Part shown: positions 43,384-52,332 of the stretch, piece after piece
How the letters are laid out: each line of letters begins with the position of its first letter
How positions within the stretch are numbered: the stretch's first letter is position 1
DNA from: Georgenia sp. EYE_87
Lineage (GTDB): Bacteria; Actinomycetota; Actinomycetes; Actinomycetales; Actinomycetaceae
DNA length: 64,000 nt
Assembly: GCF_023148685.1 (NCBI RefSeq)
Contig: NZ_JAHXNL010000009.1
Coordinates: forward strand, 62,001 to 126,000
Direction: 5' to 3'
Translations under genes and position numbers: made by a program
Notes under the pieces: generated by a model
Told to the model about the DNA's origin: nothing
Seen by the model: the letters and a program-made list of their open reading frames with translations, nothing else
Database searches by the model: none

Positions 43384-44226
43384 TCAAGGGGTGCCGAGGA
43401 CCGCCGTCGCCGCCGTCCCACGGTCGAGGAGGGCCTTGCGGTTGACGACGGCGACCACGACCGCCGTCGCGACGAAGAGCCACATGTCCCACGGCTGGGC
43501 GTCGGGCCAGGTCGGGTTGTTCATCTGGGCGTGGAAGAGGAAGGCGACGAGCAGCGAGCCGCGGGCGGCGTTGAACATCGGGGTGAGGATCACGCTGATC
43601 GCGATGACGCCGAAGAAGAACGGCCAGAAGTCCCAGGCCGACTGCTTGGTGCCGCTGAGCAGGAACGACGGCGTGTGCCACAGCGCGATGACGACGCCGA
43701 GCACGAGGCTCGCCCACAGCGGGGCGAGGCGCCGCTGGAGGAGCGGCAGCGCGACCCCGCGCCAGCCGAGCTCCTCGATGGGGCCGATGAGGAACATCGG
43801 CAGCAGGGCTGGCAGAACCGTGTACCAGGGCGAGAACGGGAACGGGTCGCCCAGGTTCCCGGTGATCGCGGCGCCGGCGTAGAACACCGCGGGCATGCCC
43901 ACGAGGAGCACGAGCCACCAGGCGAGCGACATCCGCCGGAGCGCGAACCGACGGAAGAACGCCCCGAGCCCGGCCGGCCCGTGGTGACGGGCCACCAGGA
44001 GCACGCCGACGATGCCGGGCGTGTAGACCATGAAGATGAAGACCGGGTTCGTGTAGCCCATCGGCCCGAGGACGGTGTCGAGCCGCTCCTGGAAGAACAC
44101 ATAGAGGATGCCCGCGCCCCAGGAGAGACCGAAGGTGGCGAGGAAGAAGGTGCGGAGCGAGCGGACGGTGAGTCCCGTCGTCGCCGGCTCGGTGCTCGGG
44201 CGGCGCGTGGGTGTGCGGGCGGACAT
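43384..44226 (-). CDS. CPBP-family intramembrane metalloprotease
   Basis: A protein of 280 residues with about eight helices. The catalytic motifs EELGWRG (EExxxR) and ALWHTPSF plus FHAQMNN (metal-binding histidines and asparagine) are intact. Such proteases cleave or process membrane proteins and peptides. Start ATG 44226 has AGAGGGG upstream. No obvious substrate nearby. Confidence 0.88.
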   Translation of the reverse strand: MSARTPTRRPSTEPATTGLTVRSLRTFFLATFGLSWGAGILYVFFQERLDTVLGPMGYTNPVFIFMVYTPGIVGVLLVARHHGPAGLGAFFRRFALRRMSLAWWLVLLVGMPAVFYAGAAITGNLGDPFPFSPWYTVLPALLPMFLIGPIEELGWRGVALPLLQRRLAPLWASLVLGVVIALWHTPSFLLSGTKQSAWDFWPFFFGVIAISVILTPMFNAARGSLLVAFLFHAQMNNPTWPDAQPWDMWLFVATAVVVAVVNRKALLDRGTAATAVLGTP

Positions 44227-44362
44227 GGTGACCCCTCTGGATCGAATCGGACGTGGGCGGCCGGAAGGCCGTTGAAACCGTCTCAGCACGGGCCGGCGCG
44301 GCGGTATCGGGGTCTGCCCTGGTCCGACCCTGGCCCGCCCCTGACCTCCGGCCGTCATGGAA

Positions 44363-45136
44363 TCAGCGGTGCACGACGTCGTCGACGGCCAGGCGGATGA
44401 ACGCTCCCTGGCCCGCGTAGTCGTCTCCGTACCCGGCGACCACCCGGGTCGGGACGGTGAAACCGCCGAAGGTGCCCTCCGCGAGCGTGCGCGCGCCGAA
44501 CGTGTGCCACTGCCACGGTCCGCCGTCGAGCCGGGCCCAGCGGCGCGTGGTGCAGCTGCGAAGGACGCCGCCGTCGTCGATCCGCAGCGTGCACTCCCGG
44601 ACCTCGCCGGCGACCGGCACGAGCGCCACCACCTCGGTGTCCGAGACGTCGCGCCAGCGGACCGACGGGTCCAGCGCCGTCGCGGGGGACCAGCAGATCT
44701 CGCTCGCCGCGCGGGCGCCGGCGCTGCGCGCGAGGTCCGCGCCGGACGCCCGCACCACGGGGACCAGCCCGAGCAGGCGGTGCGTCATCTCCGCGCGCTC
44801 GCCGTGGAGGCGGTCGACGCCCACCAGCGGCACGCCGAGCAGGCTGGTCCGCACCGGCCACACGTAGCCCCGCAGCGGGTCCAGGGCCTGGCGGGACCGG
44901 ATCGGCCACCACCTGCCGCCCAGCCGGATCTGTCCGTGCTGGCGCATCTCGACCCGACGGCGCAGCGGCGTCCCGGGGGCGACGGCGTGGTCGAGCCAGC
45001 GGCGGGCCGGGGCCGGCAGGCCCAGGGCCATGGCGGGGTCGTACGGCTCCGGGTCGGGCGTGGGGGTGAGGAGGTCGTCCCAGTCGGACCGGGCGGCGCG
45101 CGGCACGGCCGGGAGAGACCTGGTCGCCGTCGTCAT
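44363..45136 (-). CDS. conserved hypothetical protein (DUF6544/DUF6920-like)
   Basis: A protein of 257 residues. Features such as RQHGQIRLGGRWWPIRSRQAL and TFGGFTVPTRVVAGYG resemble uncharacterised domains sometimes labelled DUF6544 or DUF6920; I am not certain which. No membrane segments or catalytic motif. Stands alone; the 195-base gap to the HxlR gene shows no feature. Confidence 0.6.
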   Translation of the reverse strand: MTTATRSLPAVPRAARSDWDDLLTPTPDPEPYDPAMALGLPAPARRWLDHAVAPGTPLRRRVEMRQHGQIRLGGRWWPIRSRQALDPLRGYVWPVRTSLLGVPLVGVDRLHGERAEMTHRLLGLVPVVRASGADLARSAGARAASEICWSPATALDPSVRWRDVSDTEVVALVPVAGEVRECTLRIDDGGVLRSCTTRRWARLDGGPWQWHTFGARTLAEGTFGGFTVPTRVVAGYGDDYAGQGAFIRLAVDDVVHR

Positions 45137-45331
45137 CGCGCGTTCGCACCTCCGTCGTCTCCCACTGTCCTCGGACGGCGACCGGGCGCCACGGACGAAC
45201 GTCCCCGGCGTGGGCGTCCGGCCCGAGCGGTCTGCGGCCAGGAGCGTCCAGCCCCGGGGCGGGACCGGGCCGCCTCCATGCGGCGAGCCCATCGGCGAGA
45301 CCGCGGGCGCATCACCGTTCCGGCGGCGGGG

Positions 45332-46018
45332 TCAACGCCGCAGGTCGGCGCCCGCCGGAGCGGACCCGTGCGGGGCGAACCAGGACGGCAGCAGGCGGCG
45401 AAGGTCCGCGACACCGGCCGTGGTGAGCGACCCGTCCGCGAGCGCGTCCGGCCAGTCCTGCCGCCCGCGCGCCAGCGCCAGCAGCGTCGCGAGGGAGCAC
45501 CGCAGGTAGACGTACCGGCCGGCGTCCAGCAACGGATCGGTCAGGCACGCGTACGGCGGAACACCCTCCTGCAGCACCAGCCAGTAACGCCGATCGTGCT
45601 CGAGCGGCCAGAGCTCCAGCACCACGGGTTCGGCGGGCAGGTGCCCCGTGCGCACCCGCTGGGCCAGCCATCCGAGCACGACGTCGGGGTCGCGCTCCAC
45701 CATGGCGGGGTCGTCGGGTAGCCAGGTCTCGGCCCAGTCGCGCAGGGCGAAGAGCACGGGCATCAGCCCGCCACCGACATCGGTCAGGCGATAGCCGGCG
45801 GCCCCGTCCCGCGAGACGAGCCCCAGCGTCTCGAGCCGCCGGAGCCGCTCGGCGAGCACCGAGCGGGAGATGTGGCCCGGCAGGGAACGGATCAGCTCGT
45901 TGAAGCCCAGGGGCCCGAACACCCCGAGCTGGCGCACGACGAGGAGGCTCCAACGGTCACCGAGGTGGTCGATGGCCTTGGTGAAGGAGCAGTAGCCGGG
46001 TAGCTCCCGCGCGCCCAC
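45332..46018 (-). CDS. HxlR-family transcriptional regulator
   Basis: A protein of 228 residues from GTG 46018. The winged helix with an N-terminal cysteine (LPGYCSFTKAIDHLGDRWSLLVVRQL) is canonical; a C-terminal extension (about 110-228) may sense a ligand. HxlR proteins respond to aldehydes, quinones or redox. It is divergent from the alpha/beta-hydrolase with a palindrome between them. Confidence 0.87.
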   Translation of the reverse strand: MGARELPGYCSFTKAIDHLGDRWSLLVVRQLGVFGPLGFNELIRSLPGHISRSVLAERLRRLETLGLVSRDGAAGYRLTDVGGGLMPVLFALRDWAETWLPDDPAMVERDPDVVLGWLAQRVRTGHLPAEPVVLELWPLEHDRRYWLVLQEGVPPYACLTDPLLDAGRYVYLRCSLATLLALARGRQDWPDALADGSLTTAGVADLRRLLPSWFAPHGSAPAGADLRR

Positions 46019-46039
46019 CGTCCCAGTCTCCCACCGGCG

Positions 46040-46054
46040 GTTCGAAACGCGAAC
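46040..46054. promoter_or_regulatory. palindrome between HxlR and hydrolase genes
   Basis: GTTCG (46040-46044) and CGAAC (46050-46054) are perfect inverted arms with a 5-base spacer, 22 bases from the HxlR start, in the divergent gap. A likely HxlR operator, judged by position. Confidence 0.4.
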
Positions 46055-46089
46055 TATGCGCACCCTGCCGCCGGACCGATGGTGGGTGC

Positions 46090-47028
46090 ATGGACGTGCT
46101 CCACCACCGCGCGGCGGCGTCGCGGCACACCCCCGCGACGGAGGAGGTCTACCGCCGGATGCTGGACGCTGCCGGCGTGGACGGGCGGTTCGTCGCACGT
46201 CCGTCGGGGCGCCTCGTGCACGTGGTGGCGGCCGGCGACGGACCTCCGGTGGTGCATCTGCACGGCACCAACACCTCGTCGCTCTCCCACCTGATGCTCG
46301 TGGGCCGGATGCCCGCCCTGCGCTCCTACCTCGTCGACCGGCCCGGGTGCGGCCTCAGCGATGCGGACCCGTTCCGGCCGGGGCGCTTTCGTGAGTACGG
46401 CGTCGGCTTCGTCGGCGACGTGATGGACGCCCTGGACCTCGACGCCGCGGTCCTCGTGGGCGCCTCGGGCGGGGGCATCTGGGCCACCTGGTACGCCCTT
46501 GCCCACCCGGAGCGGGTCCGCGGAATGGTCATGCTGGGCTCCGTGCCGACCCTGCCCGGTGGCCGGCCGCCCCGCACGATGCGGCTGGCCGCGACCCCGG
46601 GCATCGGCGACCTCATGGTCCGAGCGGTGCGGCCCGGCCGTCGGACGATGCTGCAGATCATGACCTCGATGGGCGAGGCCGAGACCATCGGGCGGCACCC
46701 CGACCTGTTCGACTCCCTCGTCGCCGGCGCCCGCGACCCCGTCGCGACCCGGGCCAACCTGGCTGAGCTGCGGGCGCTGATCTCCCCGCGCGGCATCCTG
46801 CCCAGCATGCGGTTCACCCGCGAGGACCTCCGGCGGCTGGCCGTGCCGACCCTCATGATCTGGGGTGATCGCGATCCGGTTGTGCCGCTCGCGCGGGCGC
46901 GCGCGGCCGCCACCGAGATCCCCGACGCCCGCCTCGAGGTGCTGCCGGCCGGGCACGTGCCCCAGCTGGGCAACCCGGACCGGGTGGCCGCGCTGCTGGA
47001 GGAGTTCGCAATGACGGCATGGGAGTGA
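46090..47028 (+). CDS. alpha/beta-hydrolase
   Basis: A protein of 312 residues. Nucleophile elbow GASGGG, HGTNTSS oxyanion region, DRPGCGLSD and the C-terminal WGDRDPVVPL plus GHVPQ supply the Ser-Asp-His triad. Probably an esterase, C-C hydrolase or similar. Likely controlled by the divergent HxlR regulator. Its 3' end abuts the toxin-antitoxin relic. Confidence 0.87.
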   Translation: MDVLHHRAAASRHTPATEEVYRRMLDAAGVDGRFVARPSGRLVHVVAAGDGPPVVHLHGTNTSSLSHLMLVGRMPALRSYLVDRPGCGLSDADPFRPGRFREYGVGFVGDVMDALDLDAAVLVGASGGGIWATWYALAHPERVRGMVMLGSVPTLPGGRPPRTMRLAATPGIGDLMVRAVRPGRRTMLQIMTSMGEAETIGRHPDLFDSLVAGARDPVATRANLAELRALISPRGILPSMRFTREDLRRLAVPTLMIWGDRDPVVPLARARAAATEIPDARLEVLPAGHVPQLGNPDRVAALLEEFAMTAWE

Positions 47029-47029
47029 C

Positions 47030-47409
47030 CTGCGCGCAGCACCAGGACCACCAGCCTGTCGTCCTCGATCTCGTAGCTGACGCGGTAGTCGCCGGTCCGC
47101 GCCCGCCACTCACCCGCCCCGCCGGCGAGCCGGATGGCCGCGGGGGGACGTCTGCCTTGACCTCGTCCCACGGGACGGGCGCCTCCGCCGTCGTGCGCAT
47201 CTCCTCGCGGGCGGCCTCGGCCGCGAGGATGTCCTCCATGCCCTCCGCCAGCTCGGTGAGGCGGTCCAGCTCCTCGGCGTCGACGTCGCCGCGACACGCT
47301 TCCCGCGACGCATGACGTAGACGGGGCGATGGCTGCTCGTCGCGTGCTCGAGGACGCCGGCAAGGCGCTCCCGTGCCTGGGAGACACTCAGCTCCTCCGG
47401 CTCTTTCAT
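47030..47409 (-). pseudogene. relic of a RelB/Phd antitoxin-RelE toxin pair
   Basis: ATG 47409 begins a Phd/RelB-like antitoxin (LSVSQARERLAGVLEHA, VYVMRRGKRVAA). At about 47288 one base is missing; the next frame continues with VDAEELDRLTELAEGMEDIL and WDEVKADV. It then runs directly into the middle of a RelE-type toxin (RLAGGAGEWRARTGDYRVSYEIEDDRL) without the toxin's N-terminal half, and the usual C-terminus and stop are lost. A decayed, probably non-functional module. Confidence 0.65.
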
Positions 47410-47483
47410 GTACGTCTCGTAGGCGTCGTGGAAGTACAGCAGCGTCGCGGCCTGCGACCTCGCACCGGCTTCCTCCGGGACCG

Positions 47484-47512
47484 TTGACGCGCCTCGAAGC
47501 CGTGAGGAGACT
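47484..47512 (+). promoter_or_regulatory. putative promoter of the tectonin-protease gene
   Basis: TTGACG (47484-47489), 17-base spacer, GAGACT (47507-47512). The spacing is ideal and the -35 is good; the -10 is weak. A 45-base leader with AGGGGG leads to GTG 47558. Confidence 0.35.
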
Positions 47513-47557
47513 GATTGCCGTCCCGGGGTTCGCCCATCGAGCGCTAGGGGGCACGCC

Positions 47558-49876
47558 GTGTCTCGGGAGATGCTGGTCTACGCACGCGACACCGCCGCCG
47601 CGAGGACGGAGGTCGCCGAGGCGGGCGGGCGCACGTTGCTGGAGGCAGCGCCGCACCTGCTGGTCATCTCGGTGCCGGACGAGGTGAGCGTCGGCTCGAT
47701 CGCCGCCGTCACGGAGGACCTCTCTGGGCTGGACGAGGACGAGCAGCTGGTCGCCGACGCGTGGCACACCCGGTTCGGCGCCGTGTCCCGCCCGGAGGAA
47801 CGGCAGGCCCGCGCGGCCCGGCAACGGGTGGTCCCCTGGGACGCGCCGGGCCGCACCCCGCCGCAGCACCTCCAGGAGGAGGCGGCACAAGAACGCTCGG
47901 TCACTCTGCCGCCGTCGACCGCGGAGAGCCGCGGCGACACTGCTCGCTCCACCGACACCCCTACCAGCGTGGTGCTCACCGGTTCGGTGGCCGTGGGCCT
48001 CGTGGTGGTCTCCGGGCCGGCCACGCCGCCCTACTGGCTCCCGCTGCACGGGGCGCTCAAGCATGTCTCCGTCAGCGCCTCCGGCGAGGTCTGGGGCGTC
48101 AACGCGAACGACCAGATCTACCGCCTGAACGCGTCCAGCCTCACGTGGGAGCAGATGCCGGGAGCACTGGCACAGGTCTCGTCCGGTTCCGAGGTCTGGG
48201 GGGTCAACGCCGAGGACGAGATCTACCGGTGGAACGGCAGCTCCTGGACGCAGGTCTCCGGTGCGCTCAAGCACGTCTCGGTGGGCGACGACGGCACTGT
48301 CTGGGGCGTCAACGCCGAGGACGAGATCTACCGGTGGAACGGCAGCTCCTGGACGCAGGTCTCCGGTGCGCTCAAGCAGATCTCGGTCGCCGACACCAGC
48401 ACGGTGTGGGGCGTCAACGCCGAGGATGAGATCTACCGGTGGAACGGCAGCTCCTGGACGCAGGTCTCAGGTGCGCTCAAGCACGTCTCGGTCGCCGCGG
48501 ACGGGTCGGTCGTCGGTGTGAACGCCGACGACAAGATCTACCGCTACCTCGGCGACAGCCAGTGGGAGCAGCTCCCCGGCAGCCTCAAGCAGGTCTCGGC
48601 CAGCTCCGCGGCCGTGCAGTGGGGCGTCAACCACGAGGACGAGATCTTCAGGCACGACCCGTCGCTGAGCCTCACGTTCAGCAGCAGCGAGCGGTCACTC
48701 GTCGTGTCGGAGGTACTCGAGGCCCTGACGTACCTGGCTACGGAGGGCGCGAGCCAGAACGTCACCTTCACCCTGGACTGGCACTTCCCCACCGTCGACG
48801 TCGCCACCGGGAACGGACACGACTACGAGCCGATGGAGGCGCCCTGGCGGGACGCCGCGCTGCAGCAGCTCGGCTTCCCCGGCTCGCGTGCCGGGTCTCG
48901 GCAGTTCGTGCAGTCTCTGCGGTCCGGGCTCGGCACCGACTGGGCCTACGCGGCGTACTTCACCAGGTACCCCCTGCACCACTTCGCCTACGCCGGCCAG
49001 GAGCGGCTGGTGATGGAGTACCTGAACGACGGGTGGGGACCCAACGAGATCAACAAGGTGTTCGCGCACGAGACCGGCCACATCTTCGGCGCCGCCGACG
49101 AGTACGGCACCTGCGGCTGCGGTGCCTCCGGGCACAATCAGATCCCCAACAACAACTGCAAGAACTGCACGTCCAACCAGGTCGCGTGCCTGATGAACGC
49201 CAATACGCTCACCCTGTGCCCATGGACCCGAGGCCAGCTGGGCTGGCCCCTGTGGGACTCGGTCGCGGGCGCCCTCAAGCACGTCTCCGTCGGCGCGGAC
49301 GGGACGGTGTGGGGCGTGAACGCCAGCGACAAGATCTACCGCCGCGACGGCAACGCCTGGACGCAGGTCTCCGGCGCCCTGAAGCAGATCTCGGTCGGCA
49401 ACGCGGCGAACGTCTGGGGCGTCAACAAGGACGACAAGATCTACCGGCGCACCGGTGACACCTGGACCCGGGTGCCCGGAGCGCTCAAGCACGTCTCCGT
49501 CGCCGCGGACGGGACCGTCTGGGGCGTGAACGCCAGCGACAACATCTACCGCCGCGACGGCAACGCATGGACGCAGGTGCCCGGGGCGCTGCGACAGATC
49601 TCGTCGGGGAATGCGGCCGCAGTGTGGGGCGTGAACGCCGGAGGGAACATCTACCGGCGCACCGGAAGTTCGTGGACGCAGGTTCCCGGATCGCTCAAGC
49701 ACGTCTCGGTGGCAGCCGACGGCACGATCTGGGGCGTGAACTCCGCGGACAGGATCTACCGGTGGACGGGCGCCGCGTGGGAGCAGTTCCCCGGTGCACT
49801 GAAGCAGGTGTCGGTGGGGGCGTGGGGGCTCGTCTGGGGCGTGAACGCCTCCGACAAGATCTACCGGCTCATCTAG
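47558..49876 (+). CDS. tectonin-repeat (TECPR) protein with an embedded zinc metalloprotease domain
   Basis: A protein of 772 residues from GTG 47558. Residues 1-160 are an unassigned N-terminal region with a hydrophobic patch at about 140-160 and no clear signal. About 163-370 hold six tectonin repeats of about 35 residues (GALKHVSV..GTVWGVN..D.IYR..). Residues about 371-568 are a separate domain with HETGHIFGAADEYG (His504, Glu505, His508) and several Cys, the layout of a metzincin-like zinc protease, with CLMN as a possible Met-turn. Residues about 570-772 are six more repeats. Tectonin repeats form six-bladed propellers that bind glycans or lipids, so this looks like a protease carried between two lectin-like propellers. 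Confidence 0.82.
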   Translation: MSREMLVYARDTAAARTEVAEAGGRTLLEAAPHLLVISVPDEVSVGSIAAVTEDLSGLDEDEQLVADAWHTRFGAVSRPEERQARAARQRVVPWDAPGRTPPQHLQEEAAQERSVTLPPSTAESRGDTARSTDTPTSVVLTGSVAVGLVVVSGPATPPYWLPLHGALKHVSVSASGEVWGVNANDQIYRLNASSLTWEQMPGALAQVSSGSEVWGVNAEDEIYRWNGSSWTQVSGALKHVSVGDDGTVWGVNAEDEIYRWNGSSWTQVSGALKQISVADTSTVWGVNAEDEIYRWNGSSWTQVSGALKHVSVAADGSVVGVNADDKIYRYLGDSQWEQLPGSLKQVSASSAAVQWGVNHEDEIFRHDPSLSLTFSSSERSLVVSEVLEALTYLATEGASQNVTFTLDWHFPTVDVATGNGHDYEPMEAPWRDAALQQLGFPGSRAGSRQFVQSLRSGLGTDWAYAAYFTRYPLHHFAYAGQERLVMEYLNDGWGPNEINKVFAHETGHIFGAADEYGTCGCGASGHNQIPNNNCKNCTSNQVACLMNANTLTLCPWTRGQLGWPLWDSVAGALKHVSVGADGTVWGVNASDKIYRRDGNAWTQVSGALKQISVGNAANVWGVNKDDKIYRRTGDTWTRVPGALKHVSVAADGTVWGVNASDNIYRRDGNAWTQVPGALRQISSGNAAAVWGVNAGGNIYRRTGSSWTQVPGSLKHVSVAADGTIWGVNSADRIYRWTGAAWEQFPGALKQVSVGAWGLVWGVNASDKIYRLI

Positions 49877-49970
49877 TGCGGCCGCCGCGTCGTCGCTGTG
49901 CTGGCGTGGCTGCGGGGACAGCGCGGCGCCCGGGCTGCGTGGACCGGTGCCCCGCCGCAGCGGTCACGCC

Positions 49971-49987
49971 CGGGACGGAGCGTCCCG
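49971..49987 (+). terminator. possible terminator of the tectonin gene
   Basis: A 7-bp perfect stem cgggacg/cgtcccg with loop gag, 95 bases after the stop, no T-tract. The surrounding 264-base gap (49877-50140) is otherwise featureless apart from GC-rich inverted segments. Confidence 0.35.
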
Positions 49988-50140
49988 GCCGCAGGCGCCG
50001 GTACCCGCCGCCGGGCGGCACCCTCCCGGCGCCGGAAGTGTGACGCATCTCCGGCCCGGGCGGTGCCGGGCGGGCGCGCTCCCGCCGTCGTTTTCCGATA
50101 TACCGGTAGAAGACTCCCACCGCCGTCGAAGGACCAGACG

Positions 50141-50413
50141 ATGACCGACCCCACCGCGACCATGCACGTGCACACCACACCCGACGGTCACCACTACCTC
50201 GTCGAGGGGCCCGAGGAGACGTGCCCCGCGGCCGAGCACGTCCGGGTCGGCGCCGACACGTCGACGCGGGACGGGCGGCGCACGGGGACGGACCGCGGCC
50301 GACGGCGCACCCCCGCCGTCGTGCAGATCGCCACGATCGCGCTGGTCACCTACGCCGTCGCGCTCGGGCTCGTCCGCGTCGGTACGGCAGTGCTCGGCGG
50401 CAAGAACCGCTGA
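50141..50413 (+). CDS. small C-terminally anchored membrane protein
   Basis: A protein of 90 residues; ATG 50141 with AAGGA upstream. A polar, His-rich N-terminus (HVHTTPDGHHYLVEG) and an Arg-rich middle precede one membrane helix (about 61-82, VVQIATIALVTYAVALGLVRVG). Family not recognised. Confidence 0.55.
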   Translation: MTDPTATMHVHTTPDGHHYLVEGPEETCPAAEHVRVGADTSTRDGRRTGTDRGRRRTPAVVQIATIALVTYAVALGLVRVGTAVLGGKNR

Positions 50414-50509
50414 CGACCGCCAGCCGGCAGCACGCCTCCGCCGAGCAGCACGCGTCGCCGAGTTCGAGCGGCTCAACCGCCGTGCGGGTCAGCGCGCACA
50501 CCGAGACGA

Positions 50510-50567
50510 ACGAGATCGAGGGTTTGGCTCGAAATCGTCGATGCACGAACCAGAACCTCGATCTCGT
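50510..50567. terminator. hairpin terminator between converging genes
   Basis: A perfect 12-bp inverted repeat, acgagatcgagg (50510-50521) and cctcgatctcgt (50556-50567), with a 34-base loop. It lies between the small membrane protein and the SDR gene and can serve both. Confidence 0.5.
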
Positions 50568-50587
50568 GGCGGTTCGGTCCTCCGCAG

Positions 50588-50655
50588 GCGTGAGGCTGCC
50601 ACTGTTCGCCAGCCCGCGCGCGTGAGGCTGCCCGTCGGTGCGCGCTGAGGCTGCC
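50588..50655. repeat. short direct repeats (tgaggctgcc)
   Basis: gcgtgaggctgcc occurs at 50588-50600 and 50620-50632, with a shorter match ending at 50655. They lie in the 294-base non-coding gap 50414-50707, which otherwise shows only the hairpin above. Confidence 0.6.
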
Positions 50656-50707
50656 GCGCCCCGCCCGTCGGCGCAGTGGGCCGCTCGCTCGCGGTCCGGC
50701 CGGGCGC

Positions 50708-51601
50708 TCAGCGCCGCAGGCGCGCCACCGCCGACCAGAACACCATCTTGGCCACTGCCGCCGGGCTGTAGCGGACCCCGTTCTCGTATGGCCCCTCGCC
50801 GCGGAGGACCGCGTCGGCGCCGCCGTCGACGAAGAGCACCTGCCCCGTCATGAAGGCGTTCTCCTCCGCCAGCGTCCAGGCGATCGCGCTCGCGACCGCT
50901 CGGACGGGTCCGGGAATACCTAGCGGCTGGGGCAGCGCCTCGGCGAGGACTCGCGCCTGTGCGGCGTTGCCGAGCACCGTGCGCCGGGCGGTCTGGGTGT
51001 CGACGACGCCCGGTGCCACCGCGTTCAGCGTGATCCCCGCGCCGGCCCACCGTGCATCCGCGGCCTGACGGCGGACCCAGCGGTTCAGCGCGATCTTCGT
51101 CGAACGGTAGATGACCCCGCCGCGCCCCTGCCCGGCCGCACCCCCGGCGGCCGCCCGCGCCACGGCCTCATCCCCGGCCAGGCAGGCCTCGACGATGCTG
51201 AGGTCGCCGGCCGAGAGCGCCGAGGCGGAGGTGACCACGGTCGCGCGGGGGGCGGGCCGGCGGGCCAGCAGGGGACGGAGCCCCTCGAGGACCGCGGTCG
51301 TGCCGAAGTAGTTCACCGAGACGGTGGCCGGACCTCGGTCGTCGATCCCGGCGACCAGGGCGACGCCGTCGACCCCGCCGGGAGCCAGCCGCTCCACCGC
51401 CGCCACGAGCGCGGTGCGTCCGCTCCTCGTGACCAGGTCGGCGCGCACGTCGACCGCGTCCCCGAGCCCGCAGGTGATCACCCGGTCACCGGCGGCCCGC
51501 AGCAGGCCGACCAGCTCGGCGCCGATGCCGGAGTCGGCGCCGGTGACGACGTGCGTGCGCCGGGTCGGGGTGGGGGTCTGCGGGACGGCGTCCTGGGTCA
51601 C
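50708..51601 (-). CDS. short-chain dehydrogenase/reductase (hydroxysteroid dehydrogenase-like)
   Basis: A protein of 297 residues from GTG 51601. The nucleotide motif TGADSGIGAEL (about 20-30) and the active-site YRSTK (Tyr and Lys) are present, with PGVVDTQT and FMTGQVLFVDGG near the end. SDR enzymes use NAD(P)H on alcohols or ketones. It starts 4 bases after the broken methyltransferase. Confidence 0.87.
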   Translation of the reverse strand: MTQDAVPQTPTPTRRTHVVTGADSGIGAELVGLLRAAGDRVITCGLGDAVDVRADLVTRSGRTALVAAVERLAPGGVDGVALVAGIDDRGPATVSVNYFGTTAVLEGLRPLLARRPAPRATVVTSASALSAGDLSIVEACLAGDEAVARAAAGGAAGQGRGGVIYRSTKIALNRWVRRQAADARWAGAGITLNAVAPGVVDTQTARRTVLGNAAQARVLAEALPQPLGIPGPVRAVASAIAWTLAEENAFMTGQVLFVDGGADAVLRGEGPYENGVRYSPAAVAKMVFWSAVARLRR

Positions 51602-51605
51602 GGGC

Positions 51606-52129
51606 TCACCCTTCCAGAGTCCGGCGGGAGGTCACCACCAGCAGACCGTCCTCGGTGCGCACCGCGGTCCGCAGGCCGGGGACGTCGAGGGAGCGGGCCA
51701 CGCGGTCGGCCACGCCGTCGTGCGGCCGCCCGTGCGGCAGCTCGTGGACGAGGCAGAGGCGCCCGCCCGGCCGTAGGTGGAAGGCGAGCGCGGCGGCCTC
51801 GCGCACCGCGAGCCGGGTCCAGAAGACGTTGACGTTGACGGCCAGCGCGAGGTCGAAGACGGCGGCCGCGCCGAGGGCGGCCGTCAGGTCGGCGACGTCC
51901 CCCTCCACGACGGTCAGCCGCCCCGCCTCGACGAACCGGGCGTTGCGCCGGTCGGGTCCGGTCGACCGCACGGGCGGACCGGTCGACGGCGGTGCAGACC
52001 AAGTGTGTAGGTGCCGAGGAGCAATTCGATCGCCGCCCCGGTGCCGCTGCCGATCTCGAGGACCCGCTCGTCGCCGGCGGGGGCGAGGTGCCGGACCGCG
52101 GCGCGGATCCGGGTCGGCACGCGAGCCAC
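51606..52129 (-). pseudogene. class I SAM methyltransferase with two frameshifts
   Basis: From GTG 52129 the frame gives VPTRIRAAVRHLAPAGDERVLEIGSGTG, then loses register near 52010. A second frame supplies VCTAVDRSARAVDRTR, and after a second shift near 51945 a third frame supplies NARFVEAGRLTVVEGDVADL to the stop at 51606. Joined, these make a standard methyltransferase of about 170 residues. Either two real mutations or two sequencing errors in GC-rich DNA. Confidence 0.7.
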
Positions 52130-52332
52130 GGCACCACCTTCTCGTCGTCCGGGCCGGCGAGCCGGCGTCTCGCGCGACCGCCGGATCGGTCGGTACGCAG
52201 AGAGCGTGCCCCTCCCGGCCGGGCGGGGGCACGGCATTTTCGAGCGACGGCGTGCGGCCGGCGTCTCGCGCGTCCGTCGTGGCCGGCGCCAGACCGGTTG
52301 ACCCGCGGGCCGGGCGCCAGGAGCATGCCGCC

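Noticed and set aside
47558-49876. Possible assembly duplication in the tectonin gene
   Set aside because: Repeats differ in many codons and both halves keep exactly six units, so they are old protein repeats and not an assembly artefact.
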